Shown here piece by piece: positions 28,342 through 37,258 of a DNA stretch of 64,000 bases. Under the pieces are notes generated by a model, which saw nothing but the letters and a program-made list of their open reading frames with translations, was not told where the DNA came from and ran no database searches. Origin of the DNA: Palleronia aestuarii (lineage in GTDB: Bacteria; Pseudomonadota; Alphaproteobacteria; Rhodobacterales; Rhodobacteraceae). The first letter of the stretch is position 1. Each line of letters starts with the position of its first letter. A program made the translations under genes and the position numbers. Where the stretch lies: positions 248,001-312,000 of the forward strand of contig NZ_QKZL01000005.1 in the NCBI RefSeq assembly GCF_003253995.1, given 5' to 3'.

Positions 28342-29339
28342 TTCGTGGCCGCCCGCGTCTCTTCCACCGTCTCGAGGAAGCCCTCGGGCAGGTCCCCCTG
28401 CGCGGCGCGCTCCTCGTAATAGGCGCGCATGTTCTCCACGAAGGGTTCGGTGTCGAGGACGGTATAGGTGACGCCCTGCGCCTCCATATCCGCGATGCTG
28501 CTCTCGGCGACCTCGTTCATCACTTCCTGCGAATAGTCGCCCGCCTCCTCGTAGGCCTGCATCAGCCCCGCGCGCGTTTCGTCGGAAAGATCGTTCAGCG
28601 CCTGTTCGTTCACCATGAAGCCGATCGACTGCCAGTATTCGTCGTGGCGCGCGATATAGGGGGCGACCTCGTTGAACCGCATCGCCTGGACGAGCGCGAT
28701 GGGCGAGTTCACCGCCTGCACCAATCCCTTCGAGATGCCCTGATAGACATCGGTCCAGGGCAGGGTGAGCACTTCCGCGCCGAGCTGGTCCCAGGTCTCG
28801 ATCGCGGTCTTGTCTTCGTGCATCCGGAGCTTGATGCCCTGCACGTCCTCGGCCGAGGTCACCGGGACGTTCGAGACCATCACCCGGAACGGTCCGCGCA
28901 GGATTCGCGTCGGATCGCCGAGGGGCCGGACCCCGGACTGTTCGGCCGCGCTGTCGAACCAGCCCGTGACCAGGTCGGTTTGCATGAACCGCCGCCAATG
29001 GTCGTAATCGTCGAAGGCGAAGGCCGCGGAAATCCAGCCGAGCGCCGGTTCCCACTTCTGCATGTAGCTGAAGCCCTCGGCGTAAATCTGGATGATGTTG
29101 GCCTGAAGCTGTTCGAGGACGGCGTCCTCCTGTCCGAGCTGCTCGTTGGGGTAGACGTCGATGACGAGCTCGCCGTCGGTATATTCCTCCGTCAGCTCGG
29201 CGAAGCGCTGGAAGACCTGCCCTTCGGAGCTGTCGACGGGCTGCTTGGTGGCCATCCGCCACGTGGTCTCGGCACTGGCAGTGCCCGCAAGGACGAGGCC
29301 TAGGGCGGTGGCGAGGGTAAAGGGCAGTGTCGGTTTCAT
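28338..29339 (-). CDS. dctP: TRAP transporter substrate-binding protein (DctP)
   Basis: Periplasmic TRAP solute receptor of 333 residues. Signal peptide about 1-23 (GTASA-ETTWRM). Core features: VYPNEQLGQEDAVLEQLQ near residue 62, the family Arg in LRGPFRVMVSN and GIKLRMHEDK that pairs with a ligand carboxylate, and VQAVNSPIALVQAMRF. A carboxylate ligand such as a 2-hydroxy or 2-keto acid is expected. The operon also encodes a 2-ketoacid reductase. Confidence 0.92.
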   Translation of the reverse strand: MKPTLPFTLATALGLVLAGTASAETTWRMATKQPVDSSEGQVFQRFAELTEEYTDGELVIDVYPNEQLGQEDAVLEQLQANIIQIYAEGFSYMQKWEPALGWISAAFAFDDYDHWRRFMQTDLVTGWFDSAAEQSGVRPLGDPTRILRGPFRVMVSNVPVTSAEDVQGIKLRMHEDKTAIETWDQLGAEVLTLPWTDVYQGISKGLVQAVNSPIALVQAMRFNEVAPYIARHDEYWQSIGFMVNEQALNDLSDETRAGLMQAYEEAGDYSQEVMNEVAESSIADMEAQGVTYTVLDTEPFVENMRAYYEERAAQGDLPEGFLETVEETRAATN

Positions 29340-29393
29340 CTCTCTCTCCTTGTCATGAAAACGCCGGCTTCTGCCGATCTTGTCGTCTCTTGG

Positions 29394-30203
29394 TCAGTCA
29401 TGGAGTCCGCGCGCGACGTGGTCGGCGACGAAGCCCGCCCCGATCTCCACGAGCCGCGCCGCGAGCTTCTCGCCCGTCTCGGCCGAGCAGAGCGTGGGGT
29501 CGCATCCGAAGGCGCCGGTCTCCGTCGCCTCCCGCGCCTCGATCGGAGCCTGTATCTTCGCCCCGTCATAGGCGATGGCCGAGAAGCCGGCGATCTCCAC
29601 CCCGTTGATCGTCGCGCCCTCGGGCGCCGGGCGGACGAGGTCGGGACGAAGCAGGTCGGGATAAAAATGAAGGCCGAGCGAGGTCAGCGGATCGCCGCCG
29701 TGACCCGACGCCTTCGCCGCATGCTCGGCCCCGACGAGACCCGGCAATTCGCCGTAGGCAATCTGCCAGAGATACATCGACGGCACGAAAAGCCCGGCCT
29801 TGTGGCGCCAGCGCAGCGCGACCTCGGTGATCGCGGGCACGTTGCCGCCATGGCCGTTGACGATCATGATCTTGCGGATGCCGTGGCGCGTCAGGCTGGC
29901 GAACATGTCGTCGATTATGCCCGCGAGCGTGGCGTGACTGATCGAGATGCCGCCGTGGCTCGAATCGAAATAATCGCGTCCGCCGAAGGGGATGACGGGC
30001 GCGACGAAGGTGGGAACGCCGCGTTCCCGAGCGGCCTTCGCGATCTCGAGCGCCATGCGGTCGGCGGCCATGTAATCGCCCATCGGCGCATGAATGCCCT
30101 GATCCTCAAGCGATCCCATCGGCAGGAGCACCACCGCGTCGTCCGTGAGGTTCTCGCGCGCCTCCTGGGAGGTCAGCTCCGCCATCCTAATCTTGTCGAT
30201 CAT
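29394..30203 (-). CDS. Creatininase family amidohydrolase
   Basis: A 269-residue metal-dependent hydrolase of the creatininase family, ATG 30203 overlapping the ABC ATPase stop. Metal-ligand elements seen: LLPMGSLEDQGIHAPMGDY (Glu, His and Asp), SSHGGISISH, and MIVNGHGGNVPAI. The family includes creatinine amidohydrolase and enzymes opening other small cyclic or formamide bonds. With HyuA/HyuB in the same operon, opening of a cyclic amide is plausible. True creatinine use is not proven because creatinase and N-carbamoylsarcosine amidase genes are not in the window. Confidence 0.85.
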   Translation of the reverse strand: MIDKIRMAELTSQEARENLTDDAVVLLPMGSLEDQGIHAPMGDYMAADRMALEIAKAARERGVPTFVAPVIPFGGRDYFDSSHGGISISHATLAGIIDDMFASLTRHGIRKIMIVNGHGGNVPAITEVALRWRHKAGLFVPSMYLWQIAYGELPGLVGAEHAAKASGHGGDPLTSLGLHFYPDLLRPDLVRPAPEGATINGVEIAGFSAIAYDGAKIQAPIEAREATETGAFGCDPTLCSAETGEKLAARLVEIGAGFVADHVARGLHD

Positions 30204-31213
30204 GGTCGTCCTTTCTCTTTGGTCTCGTCCGGCGCGGGCCGCGGCCCCGCCTTGATGCAGGCCGCGCGCCATCCGCCCTCCACGGCCTCGAGCGGCGGCA
30301 CCGCCTTTGCGCAGGCGGGTTCCGCGATCGGGCAGCGCTTGCGGAAGGCGCAGCCCGACGGAGGGTTGGAGGGGCTCGGCAATTCGCCCGACAGGATCCG
30401 GTCGCCGGTCGCATCGGGGCGGGGGTGAAGCGACGGCGTCGCGGCGAGAAGCGCGCGGGTATAAGGGTGGGCGGGCGTGCCGAAAACTTGCTCCGCAGGC
30501 CCCTCTTCCACGATCCGGCCGAGATACATCACCACGATCCGGTCGCAGAAATGTCGAACGATATGGAGGTCGTGGCTGATGAAGAGGATCGCGAGGTCCA
30601 GATCCCGGCGCAGGTCGATGAGCAGGTTCACGACCTGTGCCTGGATCGACACGTCGAGCGCCGAGATGGGCTCGTCAGCGACGATGAAGTCGGGCCGCGT
30701 GGCGAGGGCGCGCGCGACCGCGATCCGCTGCCGCTGCCCGCCGGAGAATTCGTGCGGCCTGCGGGTCATGGCGGCGGACGACAGGCCCACCTGCTCGATA
30801 AGCCGCGTGGTCTCGTCCGCGATCTCCCTTGCGGGCACGATCTTGTGGATGCGGAGACCGTCCGCGATCTGCGCGCCGACGGACCGGCGGGGATCGAGCG
30901 AGCCGAAGGGATCCTGGAACACCATCTGCATCCGGCGGGCGAGGCGTCGCCGTTCCGCTCCGCGCAGCCCGGCAATGTCGCGTCCGTCGAACCGGACCGA
31001 GCCGATGCTCGGATCCTCGAGGCCCATCATCATCCGGCCGAGCGTGGACTTGCCGCAGCCGGATTCGCCCACGACCCCGACGCTTTCCCCGCGAACCATG
31101 TTGAGGCTCACGTCCCGGACGGCCCAGACGTCCTTCTGGCGGCCGAGAAGCCCCTGCCGCATGGGGTAGTTGCGGCCCAGTCCATGGGCCTCGATGAGCG
31201 AGGTCTCCGGCAT
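30200..31213 (-). CDS. Peptide-type ABC transporter ATP-binding protein (DppF-like)
   Basis: The second ATPase of the operon's peptide-class importer, 337 residues from ATG 31213, which overlaps the fused permease-ATPase stop by one base (TGATG). Walker A GESGCGKST, Q-loop FQDPFGSLDP, signature FSGGQRQRIAVARAL and Walker B FIVADEPISALD are intact. The C-terminal oligopeptide extension has CAFRKRCPIAEPAC. It works with the ATPase domain of the fusion protein just upstream. Confidence 0.9.
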   Translation of the reverse strand: MPETSLIEAHGLGRNYPMRQGLLGRQKDVWAVRDVSLNMVRGESVGVVGESGCGKSTLGRMMMGLEDPSIGSVRFDGRDIAGLRGAERRRLARRMQMVFQDPFGSLDPRRSVGAQIADGLRIHKIVPAREIADETTRLIEQVGLSSAAMTRRPHEFSGGQRQRIAVARALATRPDFIVADEPISALDVSIQAQVVNLLIDLRRDLDLAILFISHDLHIVRHFCDRIVVMYLGRIVEEGPAEQVFGTPAHPYTRALLAATPSLHPRPDATGDRILSGELPSPSNPPSGCAFRKRCPIAEPACAKAVPPLEAVEGGWRAACIKAGPRPAPDETKEKGRP

Positions 31214-33087
31214 CAGGCGATCTCCTTCCAGCGGACGCACCGGGTGCGTCGTTCCGGCGTCGGATGGGAGGTGGGTGGCGACCCGGTCCGGCAGACATCC
31301 CGCGCGTGGCTGCAGCGCGGGGCGAACCGGCATCCCTCGGGCATCGCGTCGGGCAGGGGGACGGTACCGGGGATCGCGACCAGCCGGTCCGTTCCGCCCT
31401 CGGGGACGGATGCGAGAAGCGCGGCGGTATAGGGATGGTGCGGATGCGCGAAGACCTCGTCCGCCGGCCCGTCCTCGACGACCTCGCCCGCATACATGAC
31501 CGTCACCCGGTCCGCGATCTCCGCCACCACGGCGAGGTCGTGGGTGATGAAGATGAGGCCCATGTCCGGCGTCGCCTTCTTCAGCGAGCGGAAAAGTTCG
31601 AGGATCTGCGCCTGGATCGTCGGATCGAGTGCGGTCGTCGGCTCGTCCGCGATGAGCAGGCGCGGATTGTTCGCCACCGCGACGGCGATCATCGCGCGTT
31701 GCCGCTGGCCGCCCGAGAGTTCGTGCGGGTAGGCCCTGGCGCGGCGCTCGGGATCGGGCAGGCCCACCTGGCGCAGCAGTTCGACGACGCGCGCGTCGAC
31801 GTCGCGTCCGCGTGCCCCGCCATGCGCCCGGAGCGCCTCCGCTACCTGCTCGCCGATCCGGAGCACCGGATTGAGCGAGGCGGCGGCATCCTGGAACACC
31901 ATGGAGATCTCGCCGCTTCGGATGCGCCGGAACCCCGCTTCGTCGAGCGCGCCGAGGTCGATCTCCTCGCCGTCCCGCGCGACGAACCGCACGTCGCCCC
32001 CCGTGATCGAGAGCGCGTCGGGCAGGAGGCCCGTGAGCGCGAGGCCGGTGATGCTCTTGCCCGAGCCGGATTCGCCCACGAGCGCGACCGTCTCGCCCCG
32101 CCTGACGGTCACCGAGACGCGCCGGACGAGCTCCAGCGACGTGCCCGCGTTTTGCGCTGCGATCGACATTCCCTCCACCTCGAGCAGGGTGTCCTGCTTC
32201 GGGGCGGCAGCTCGCCGGGCGGAGCGCGGCACGGCGCCCCGTGATCCACCCCCGCGCAGCCAGAGCGCACCGCCCGCGGTGATGCCCCGCGGATCGAGCG
32301 CCGTCTGCAGCCGGTCGCAGAGGAAATTGAAGGTCAGGATCGTGCCCGCGAGCGCCAGGGAGGGCCAGAGAAGCAGCATCGGCGCCACCTCCATCGATCC
32401 ACGCGCCGCCTGGATCATCAGGCCCCACGACGGCGTCGGCGGCACGACCCCGAGCCCGAGAAAGCTCAGGCCGCTCTCGATCAGCATCGCGGAGGCCACG
32501 ACGAGCGAGATCTGCACGAGGAGCGGCGGCATTACGTTCGGCAGGACCGTGGTCGCGAGGATCCGCAGGGGATAGGCGCCCATCGCCTTCTGCGCCGTGA
32601 CGTAGTCGAGCGAGCGGACCTGCAGCGTGGCGGAATAGACGACGCGCGCATAGATCGGCGTGTAGAGGATCGTGAGCGCGAGGATCAGCGGCCAGGTCCC
32701 CGCGCCGAGGATCGTCACGACGAGAAGTGCGAGGAGAAGCGGCGGCAGGCAAAGGATCACCTCGGCCGCGCGGACCGTCACGAATTCGACGAGCCCGCGG
32801 AAGTAGCCGCCGAGAAGCCCGAGAACCGTCCCGATCACGGCCGCGGCGAGCGCCGATCCCACGGCGATGAAGAGCGAGGCGCGGCCGCCCCAGATCAGGC
32901 GGGCGAGAACGTCGCGTCCGAACTCGTCCTGGCCGAGCCAATGCGTCGCGGACGGACCGGCAAACCGGTTCGGGACATCCATCGACCGGACATCCGGAAG
33001 CGGCAGGACCGGCGCGAGGACGATCACGGCCACGACCAGGGCCGCGAGCGTGGCGGGTAGGATCAGCTTGCGTTGCGCGCGGGTCAT
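31213..33087 (-). CDS. Fused DppC-type permease and DppD-type ATPase
   Basis: A 624-residue protein joining two subunits normally encoded separately. Residues about 10-275 are a DppC permease ([40 protein letters not shown] coupling loop). A linker of about 25 residues follows. Residues 300-624 are a DppD ATPase with Walker [10 protein letters not shown], signature [15 protein letters not shown], Walker [13 protein letters not shown] and the cysteine tail [14 protein letters not shown]. The reading frame is clean through the junction, so this is a real fusion. It overlaps the DppB stop by 4 bases. Confidence 0.9.
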   Translation of the reverse strand: MTRAQRKLILPATLAALVVAVIVLAPVLPLPDVRSMDVPNRFAGPSATHWLGQDEFGRDVLARLIWGGRASLFIAVGSALAAAVIGTVLGLLGGYFRGLVEFVTVRAAEVILCLPPLLLALLVVTILGAGTWPLILALTILYTPIYARVVYSATLQVRSLDYVTAQKAMGAYPLRILATTVLPNVMPPLLVQISLVVASAMLIESGLSFLGLGVVPPTPSWGLMIQAARGSMEVAPMLLLWPSLALAGTILTFNFLCDRLQTALDPRGITAGGALWLRGGGSRGAVPRSARRAAAPKQDTLLEVEGMSIAAQNAGTSLELVRRVSVTVRRGETVALVGESGSGKSITGLALTGLLPDALSITGGDVRFVARDGEEIDLGALDEAGFRRIRSGEISMVFQDAAASLNPVLRIGEQVAEALRAHGGARGRDVDARVVELLRQVGLPDPERRARAYPHELSGGQRQRAMIAVAVANNPRLLIADEPTTALDPTIQAQILELFRSLKKATPDMGLIFITHDLAVVAEIADRVTVMYAGEVVEDGPADEVFAHPHHPYTAALLASVPEGGTDRLVAIPGTVPLPDAMPEGCRFAPRCSHARDVCRTGSPPTSHPTPERRTRCVRWKEIA

Positions 33088-34043
33088 CGGCGCACCAGCG
33101 AGATGCGCGGGTCGAGGAGCGCGTTGACGAGATCGACGGCGAGGTTGAGGAACACGAAGATGACAGAGATCGTCATGACGATGCCGACCACTTCGGGGTA
33201 ATCCCGCGCATCGACCGCCGCGACGAGATAGCCCGAGAGACCCGGCCAGTTGAAGACGTATTCCACGAGCACCGTGCCGCCGATCAGCGTTCCCATCTCG
33301 AGGCCCAGCACGGTCAGGACGGGGATGAGGGCGGTGCGCACGACGTGGCGGCGCAGGATCGGGCCGCGCCCGAGCCCCTTGGCGCGGGCGGTCCGGACGT
33401 AATCCCTCTGCAGGACCTCGAGCACGGCGCCCCGGCTCATCCGCACGATCACGGCCCAGAGGGCAAGCGCGACGGTGCCCGCGGGCATCAGGAGGAGCTT
33501 CAGATGCTGGACGGGATCGACCGAGAACGGCACGTAGCCGCCCGCGGGAAGAATGCGGAGTTGCTGCGCGAAGAGCAGGATGACGACGGAGCCCACCACG
33601 AAGACCGGCGTCGACATCGCCGCGGAGGCGAGAAAATTGACGAAGCCGTCCACGCGCCCGCCCGCCCGGATGGCCGCGTAGGTGCCGACGGGGATTCCGG
33701 CCGCCGCGGCGATCACGGCAGCCGCGATGATGATCTCGAGCGTGCGCGGCAACCGCGTCGCGATCTGCTCCGCTACCGGCGCGCCGTCGCGGAAGGAGGC
33801 GCCGAAATCCCCGGTGACGACGCCGCCGAGATGGTCGAGATATTGCTGCCAGATCGGATCGTTGAGCCCCATCCGTTCCCGCAGTGCCGCGACCGCGGCG
33901 GGGTCGGCCGCGATCGAGCCCTGGCTCAGCAGCAATTCAGCCGGATCGCCCGGCACGAGGTGCAGGAGCATGAAGACGAGCGTGACGACGACCCAGACGA
34001 GGAAGATCGCCGTCAAGCTCCGTATCGCGACATAGCGGATCAT
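33084..34043 (-). CDS. Peptide-type ABC transporter permease (DppB-like)
   Basis: Inner-membrane permease of 319 residues with the standard N-terminal helix, HLVPGDPAELLL and the periplasmic block GDFGASFRDGAPV. The cytosolic loop TARAKGLGRGPILRRHVVRTAL contacts the ATPases, interrupted here by family-normal variation, and the C-terminus is LVNALLDPRISLV. Located between the binding protein (9-base gap) and the DppC-DppD fusion. Confidence 0.9.
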   Translation of the reverse strand: MIRYVAIRSLTAIFLVWVVVTLVFMLLHLVPGDPAELLLSQGSIAADPAAVAALRERMGLNDPIWQQYLDHLGGVVTGDFGASFRDGAPVAEQIATRLPRTLEIIIAAAVIAAAAGIPVGTYAAIRAGGRVDGFVNFLASAAMSTPVFVVGSVVILLFAQQLRILPAGGYVPFSVDPVQHLKLLLMPAGTVALALWAVIVRMSRGAVLEVLQRDYVRTARAKGLGRGPILRRHVVRTALIPVLTVLGLEMGTLIGGTVLVEYVFNWPGLSGYLVAAVDARDYPEVVGIVMTISVIFVFLNLAVDLVNALLDPRISLVRR

Positions 34044-34052
34044 CGGTCGCGA

Positions 34053-35588
34053 TCAGCCGGCCATGACGTCTTCGAGGGTGATCGGGGAGTAGAAGGTGAG
34101 CTGCCCCGGAAGGTTGGTGAAGCCCTCGATACCCGACTTCATCGCGTAGCCCTGCGAGCGCCAGGCGAGGCCCGTCATCGGCGTCGTCTCAAGCGCGATC
34201 TCTTCCAGTTGCCGGTAGAGCGCGATGCGCTCCTCCAGGTCGAACGTCGCCCGGGCACGCGCGAAGAGATCGGAGATCTCCGGCGTCTCCATCCCGTAGC
34301 TGCGTACAAAGGAGGGGGGCAGCGATCCGTCGAGGACGGTGGCCAGGCCGTCGGGATCGTTGTTGTCGGCCGTCGTGCCCATCACCGCGAGGTCGTATTG
34401 CCCGTCATTTCCCTTCTGGACCCGGGTCGCCCATTCCGGCAGGTCGAGCTGGACGTTGATCCCCACCATCGACAGGTAGGCCTGGCAGACCTCGGCCGTG
34501 GATTGGTGCATCCCGTATTGCGCGGTTGACAGCATCACGCAGTCGAACCCGTCCGGGTAGCCCGCCTCCGCCAGGAGCGCCTGCGCCTGCTCCGGATCGT
34601 AAGCCCAGCCCTGGGAGAGATCCTCCTGGTAGAACTCTGAGGCATCGGCGATCGGAAGATGCGCGAGCGACCCGCCCCGTCCGTAGAAGGCGGCCGCGGC
34701 GATGTCGTCGCGGTTGATGGCGTGGGCTACGGCACGGCGCACAAGCGGATTGTCGAAGGGCGGGCGCGAGCCGTTGAAGGTGAGGTACATGAACGGCCCG
34801 TCGACCGCGTCGAGCTTCAGGGACGAATTGTCCTCGATCTGCTGCATCGCCTGCCACGGGACGTACTCGATGAGATCGACGTCGCCCGCCTCGAGTGCCG
34901 TGACGCGGAGGTTCTCGTCGGCATAGACGATGGCCTCGATCCCGCCGAGCTTCGGAAGCCCCTCCTTGTAGTAGTCGCCGAAGGCGCCGAGGCGGATGGA
35001 GACGCCGCGCTCCGTGCTGTCGAAGGTGAACGGGCCGGCCCCGATAAGGCTGTCCTGCGCCTCGCCGTCCTTGAGGATCGGCATGTGGTAATGCGCGAAC
35101 CAGCCGGGCAGGGTGGCGAGCGGGCGATCTGTGACCATCCGCACGGTGCGCTCGTCCGGCGTCTCGACGGAGGTGATGAGGGCAAGCTGCGCCTGGAAGA
35201 GCGCGGCGGAATCGGGCTTCTGGGCTTCAGTAACGGTCCAGGCCACGTCGGCCGACGTCACCGGAGAGCCGTCGTGCCAAAACGCCCCCTCGCGGAGCGT
35301 GAAGACCCAGGCGCCCTCGTCGTCGACCTCCCAGTTCTCGGCGAGTTCGCCGCGCAGGGCGCCGTCGGGTCCGTAGCTCAGAAGCCCGCGATGGATCATC
35401 AGCTTGATCGCCCCCGCCGCGGAGCCCGTCGAGGCCCAGGCATCGAAGCTCGGCGGATAGGTCGAGAGGGCATAGCGGAGCGTCTGGCCCTCCTGGGCCT
35501 TCAGGCCCTTAGGCCCGAGGAAGGTCAGGGCGCCGGCCGCCGCGCCGGTGCTTGCCAGGAATCCACGGCGGTTCAAGGTTCCAGTCAT
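34053..35588 (-). CDS. Peptide-type ABC transporter substrate-binding protein, Tat-type signal
   Basis: Periplasmic family-5 solute-binding protein, 511 residues from ATG 35588. The N-terminus MTGTLNRRGFLASTGAAAG is a twin-arginine signal, so export is folded via Tat, unlike the other two family-5 binders in the window, which have Sec signals. Family blocks include WVFTLREGAFWHDGSPVTSA and GAGPFTFDSTERG. It follows HyuB by 68 bases. The ligand is probably the substrate of HyuA/HyuB or of the creatininase-like enzyme. Confidence 0.9.
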   Translation of the reverse strand: MTGTLNRRGFLASTGAAAGALTFLGPKGLKAQEGQTLRYALSTYPPSFDAWASTGSAAGAIKLMIHRGLLSYGPDGALRGELAENWEVDDEGAWVFTLREGAFWHDGSPVTSADVAWTVTEAQKPDSAALFQAQLALITSVETPDERTVRMVTDRPLATLPGWFAHYHMPILKDGEAQDSLIGAGPFTFDSTERGVSIRLGAFGDYYKEGLPKLGGIEAIVYADENLRVTALEAGDVDLIEYVPWQAMQQIEDNSSLKLDAVDGPFMYLTFNGSRPPFDNPLVRRAVAHAINRDDIAAAAFYGRGGSLAHLPIADASEFYQEDLSQGWAYDPEQAQALLAEAGYPDGFDCVMLSTAQYGMHQSTAEVCQAYLSMVGINVQLDLPEWATRVQKGNDGQYDLAVMGTTADNNDPDGLATVLDGSLPPSFVRSYGMETPEISDLFARARATFDLEERIALYRQLEEIALETTPMTGLAWRSQGYAMKSGIEGFTNLPGQLTFYSPITLEDVMAG

Positions 35589-35656
35589 CGATCGATCTCC
35601 TTTGTTGGTCGGGCGGGCTCTTGGCGGCCGCGTCCCGTCGATTGTCGCGAACGGGC

Positions 35657-37258
35657 CTATTCGGCCGCGAGGGTCTCCATATCGATATCGTCTTCGCGTT
35701 CCTCGGCCCGGCCATAGCCGCCGCCACCGGGCGTCACGACCTCCAGCCATTCGCCCGCCCGCAGGACACCGCGGCCCCGCTCGAACGGCGCGGCCTCAGG
35801 TGAGACGCGGAAGCTCCCGTGGCCGCCTTCGCCACCGCCCTGCAGGCCCCAGGACCGCGAACGGTTGCGCGAGATATCGACGCCGACCATGCAATCCTCC
35901 GTGGCGCGGTAGACGCGCCTGAGGCCCATCCCGCCGCGCTGCCGACCCGGTCCGGCCGATCCGTCGACGAGTTCGTAGCGCTCGAGGATCAGGGGATACT
36001 CGACCTCGAGCGCCTCCACGGGCAGGTTGGAGGTGTTGGTGGTATGGACGTGGATGCCGTCGAGCCCGTCCGCATCCGGGCGCGCACCGCCGCCGCCGCC
36101 GATCGTCTCGAGATAGATCCAGTACTCGCCCGCCGAAGGCCCGCTCGTTCGCGTGCCGGAAAAGAGTGCCACGGTGCAGGCCGAGTTGGTGCAGGCGGAG
36201 ACGCGTTCCGGCACGGCTTGCGCGAAGGCCCCGAGGATCAGGTCGGCGACCCTCTGGCAGGTCTGGACCCGCCCGTTGACGGCCGCGGGATGCGCGCAGC
36301 TTAGGAGGCTTCCGTCGGGGGCGGTGACCGTGATCGGCCGCGAGAGGCCCGCATTCGGCAGGACCGTCGGATCGACGACGGATTTCACGATATAGTAGAC
36401 CGTGGCGAGAAGCGCGGTGCGGGTCATGTTGATGCCCGTGCGCGTCTGCGGCGGTGCCTCGAAGTCGAGCGCGATGTCGCCACCCGCGATCGTGATCGTC
36501 ACGGCAAGGGGCAGCGGCTCGGGCACTTCGAGATTGTCGAAGACGTCCTCGAACCTCCAGCGCCCGTCGGGCAGGGCCGCGAGCCCCGCGCGCATCTTCC
36601 GCTCCGCATAGTCGAGAAGTGCCTCGCCCGCGGCGAGGACCGTCTCCGCCCCGTGGCGCGCGCAGAGTTCCTGGAAGCGCTGCACGCCCACGCGGTTCGC
36701 GGCCCGCTGCGCCCGCAGGTCGGAAAGCCGTTCCCGCGGCACCTGGCAATTGTGCAGGATGAGGTTCAGCACGTCTTGCTGCATCTCGCCCGCGCGGCAG
36801 AGGCGGATCGGCGGGATCCGCAGCCCTTCCTGGTAGATATGTGCATGGCCGCGATCGACGAAATCGGAATGATGCGCGAGATTCACCGTCCAGGCGACCA
36901 TCCGGCCGTCGACGAAGATCGGCTCCGCGAGCACGATGTCGGGCAGGTGGGTGCCGCCCCCGAGATAGGCGTCATTGCCGACGAAAGCGTCGCCGGGCCG
37001 CATCTCTGCCGGATCGTGTTCGGCCATCACCATCGGGATGAAGTCGAGGAAGCTGCCCAGATGCACCGGAACGTGCTCCGCCTGGCAGAGCGTGCGCCCC
37101 TCCAGATCGAAGAGCGCCGTGGAGCAGTCGCGCCGCTCCTTGATGTTGGTCGAGTAGGACGCCCGGACGAGCGCCTCGCCGGTTTCGTCGACGATCGAGG
37201 AGAGCGCGGCGCCGATCACTTCCACGGTGATCGGATCGAGCGACGTGGCACGGGTCAT
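35657..37258 (-). CDS. hyuB: Hydantoinase B / oxoprolinase family protein (HyuB)
   Basis: The 533-residue B subunit of an ATP-dependent cyclic-amide hydrolase (N-methylhydantoinase, 5-oxoprolinase or acetone-carboxylase-like group). Family blocks: TNIKERRDCSTALFD, HLGSFLDFIPMVM, PGDAFVGNDAYLGGGTHLPD and the late SAGPGRQRGGMGLRR. ATG overlaps the HyuA stop as ATGA, so the two subunits are made together. In this family HyuA phosphorylates or activates the amide and HyuB completes hydrolysis. Confidence 0.9.
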   Translation of the reverse strand: MTRATSLDPITVEVIGAALSSIVDETGEALVRASYSTNIKERRDCSTALFDLEGRTLCQAEHVPVHLGSFLDFIPMVMAEHDPAEMRPGDAFVGNDAYLGGGTHLPDIVLAEPIFVDGRMVAWTVNLAHHSDFVDRGHAHIYQEGLRIPPIRLCRAGEMQQDVLNLILHNCQVPRERLSDLRAQRAANRVGVQRFQELCARHGAETVLAAGEALLDYAERKMRAGLAALPDGRWRFEDVFDNLEVPEPLPLAVTITIAGGDIALDFEAPPQTRTGINMTRTALLATVYYIVKSVVDPTVLPNAGLSRPITVTAPDGSLLSCAHPAAVNGRVQTCQRVADLILGAFAQAVPERVSACTNSACTVALFSGTRTSGPSAGEYWIYLETIGGGGGARPDADGLDGIHVHTTNTSNLPVEALEVEYPLILERYELVDGSAGPGRQRGGMGLRRVYRATEDCMVGVDISRNRSRSWGLQGGGEGGHGSFRVSPEAAPFERGRGVLRAGEWLEVVTPGGGGYGRAEEREDDIDMETLAAE

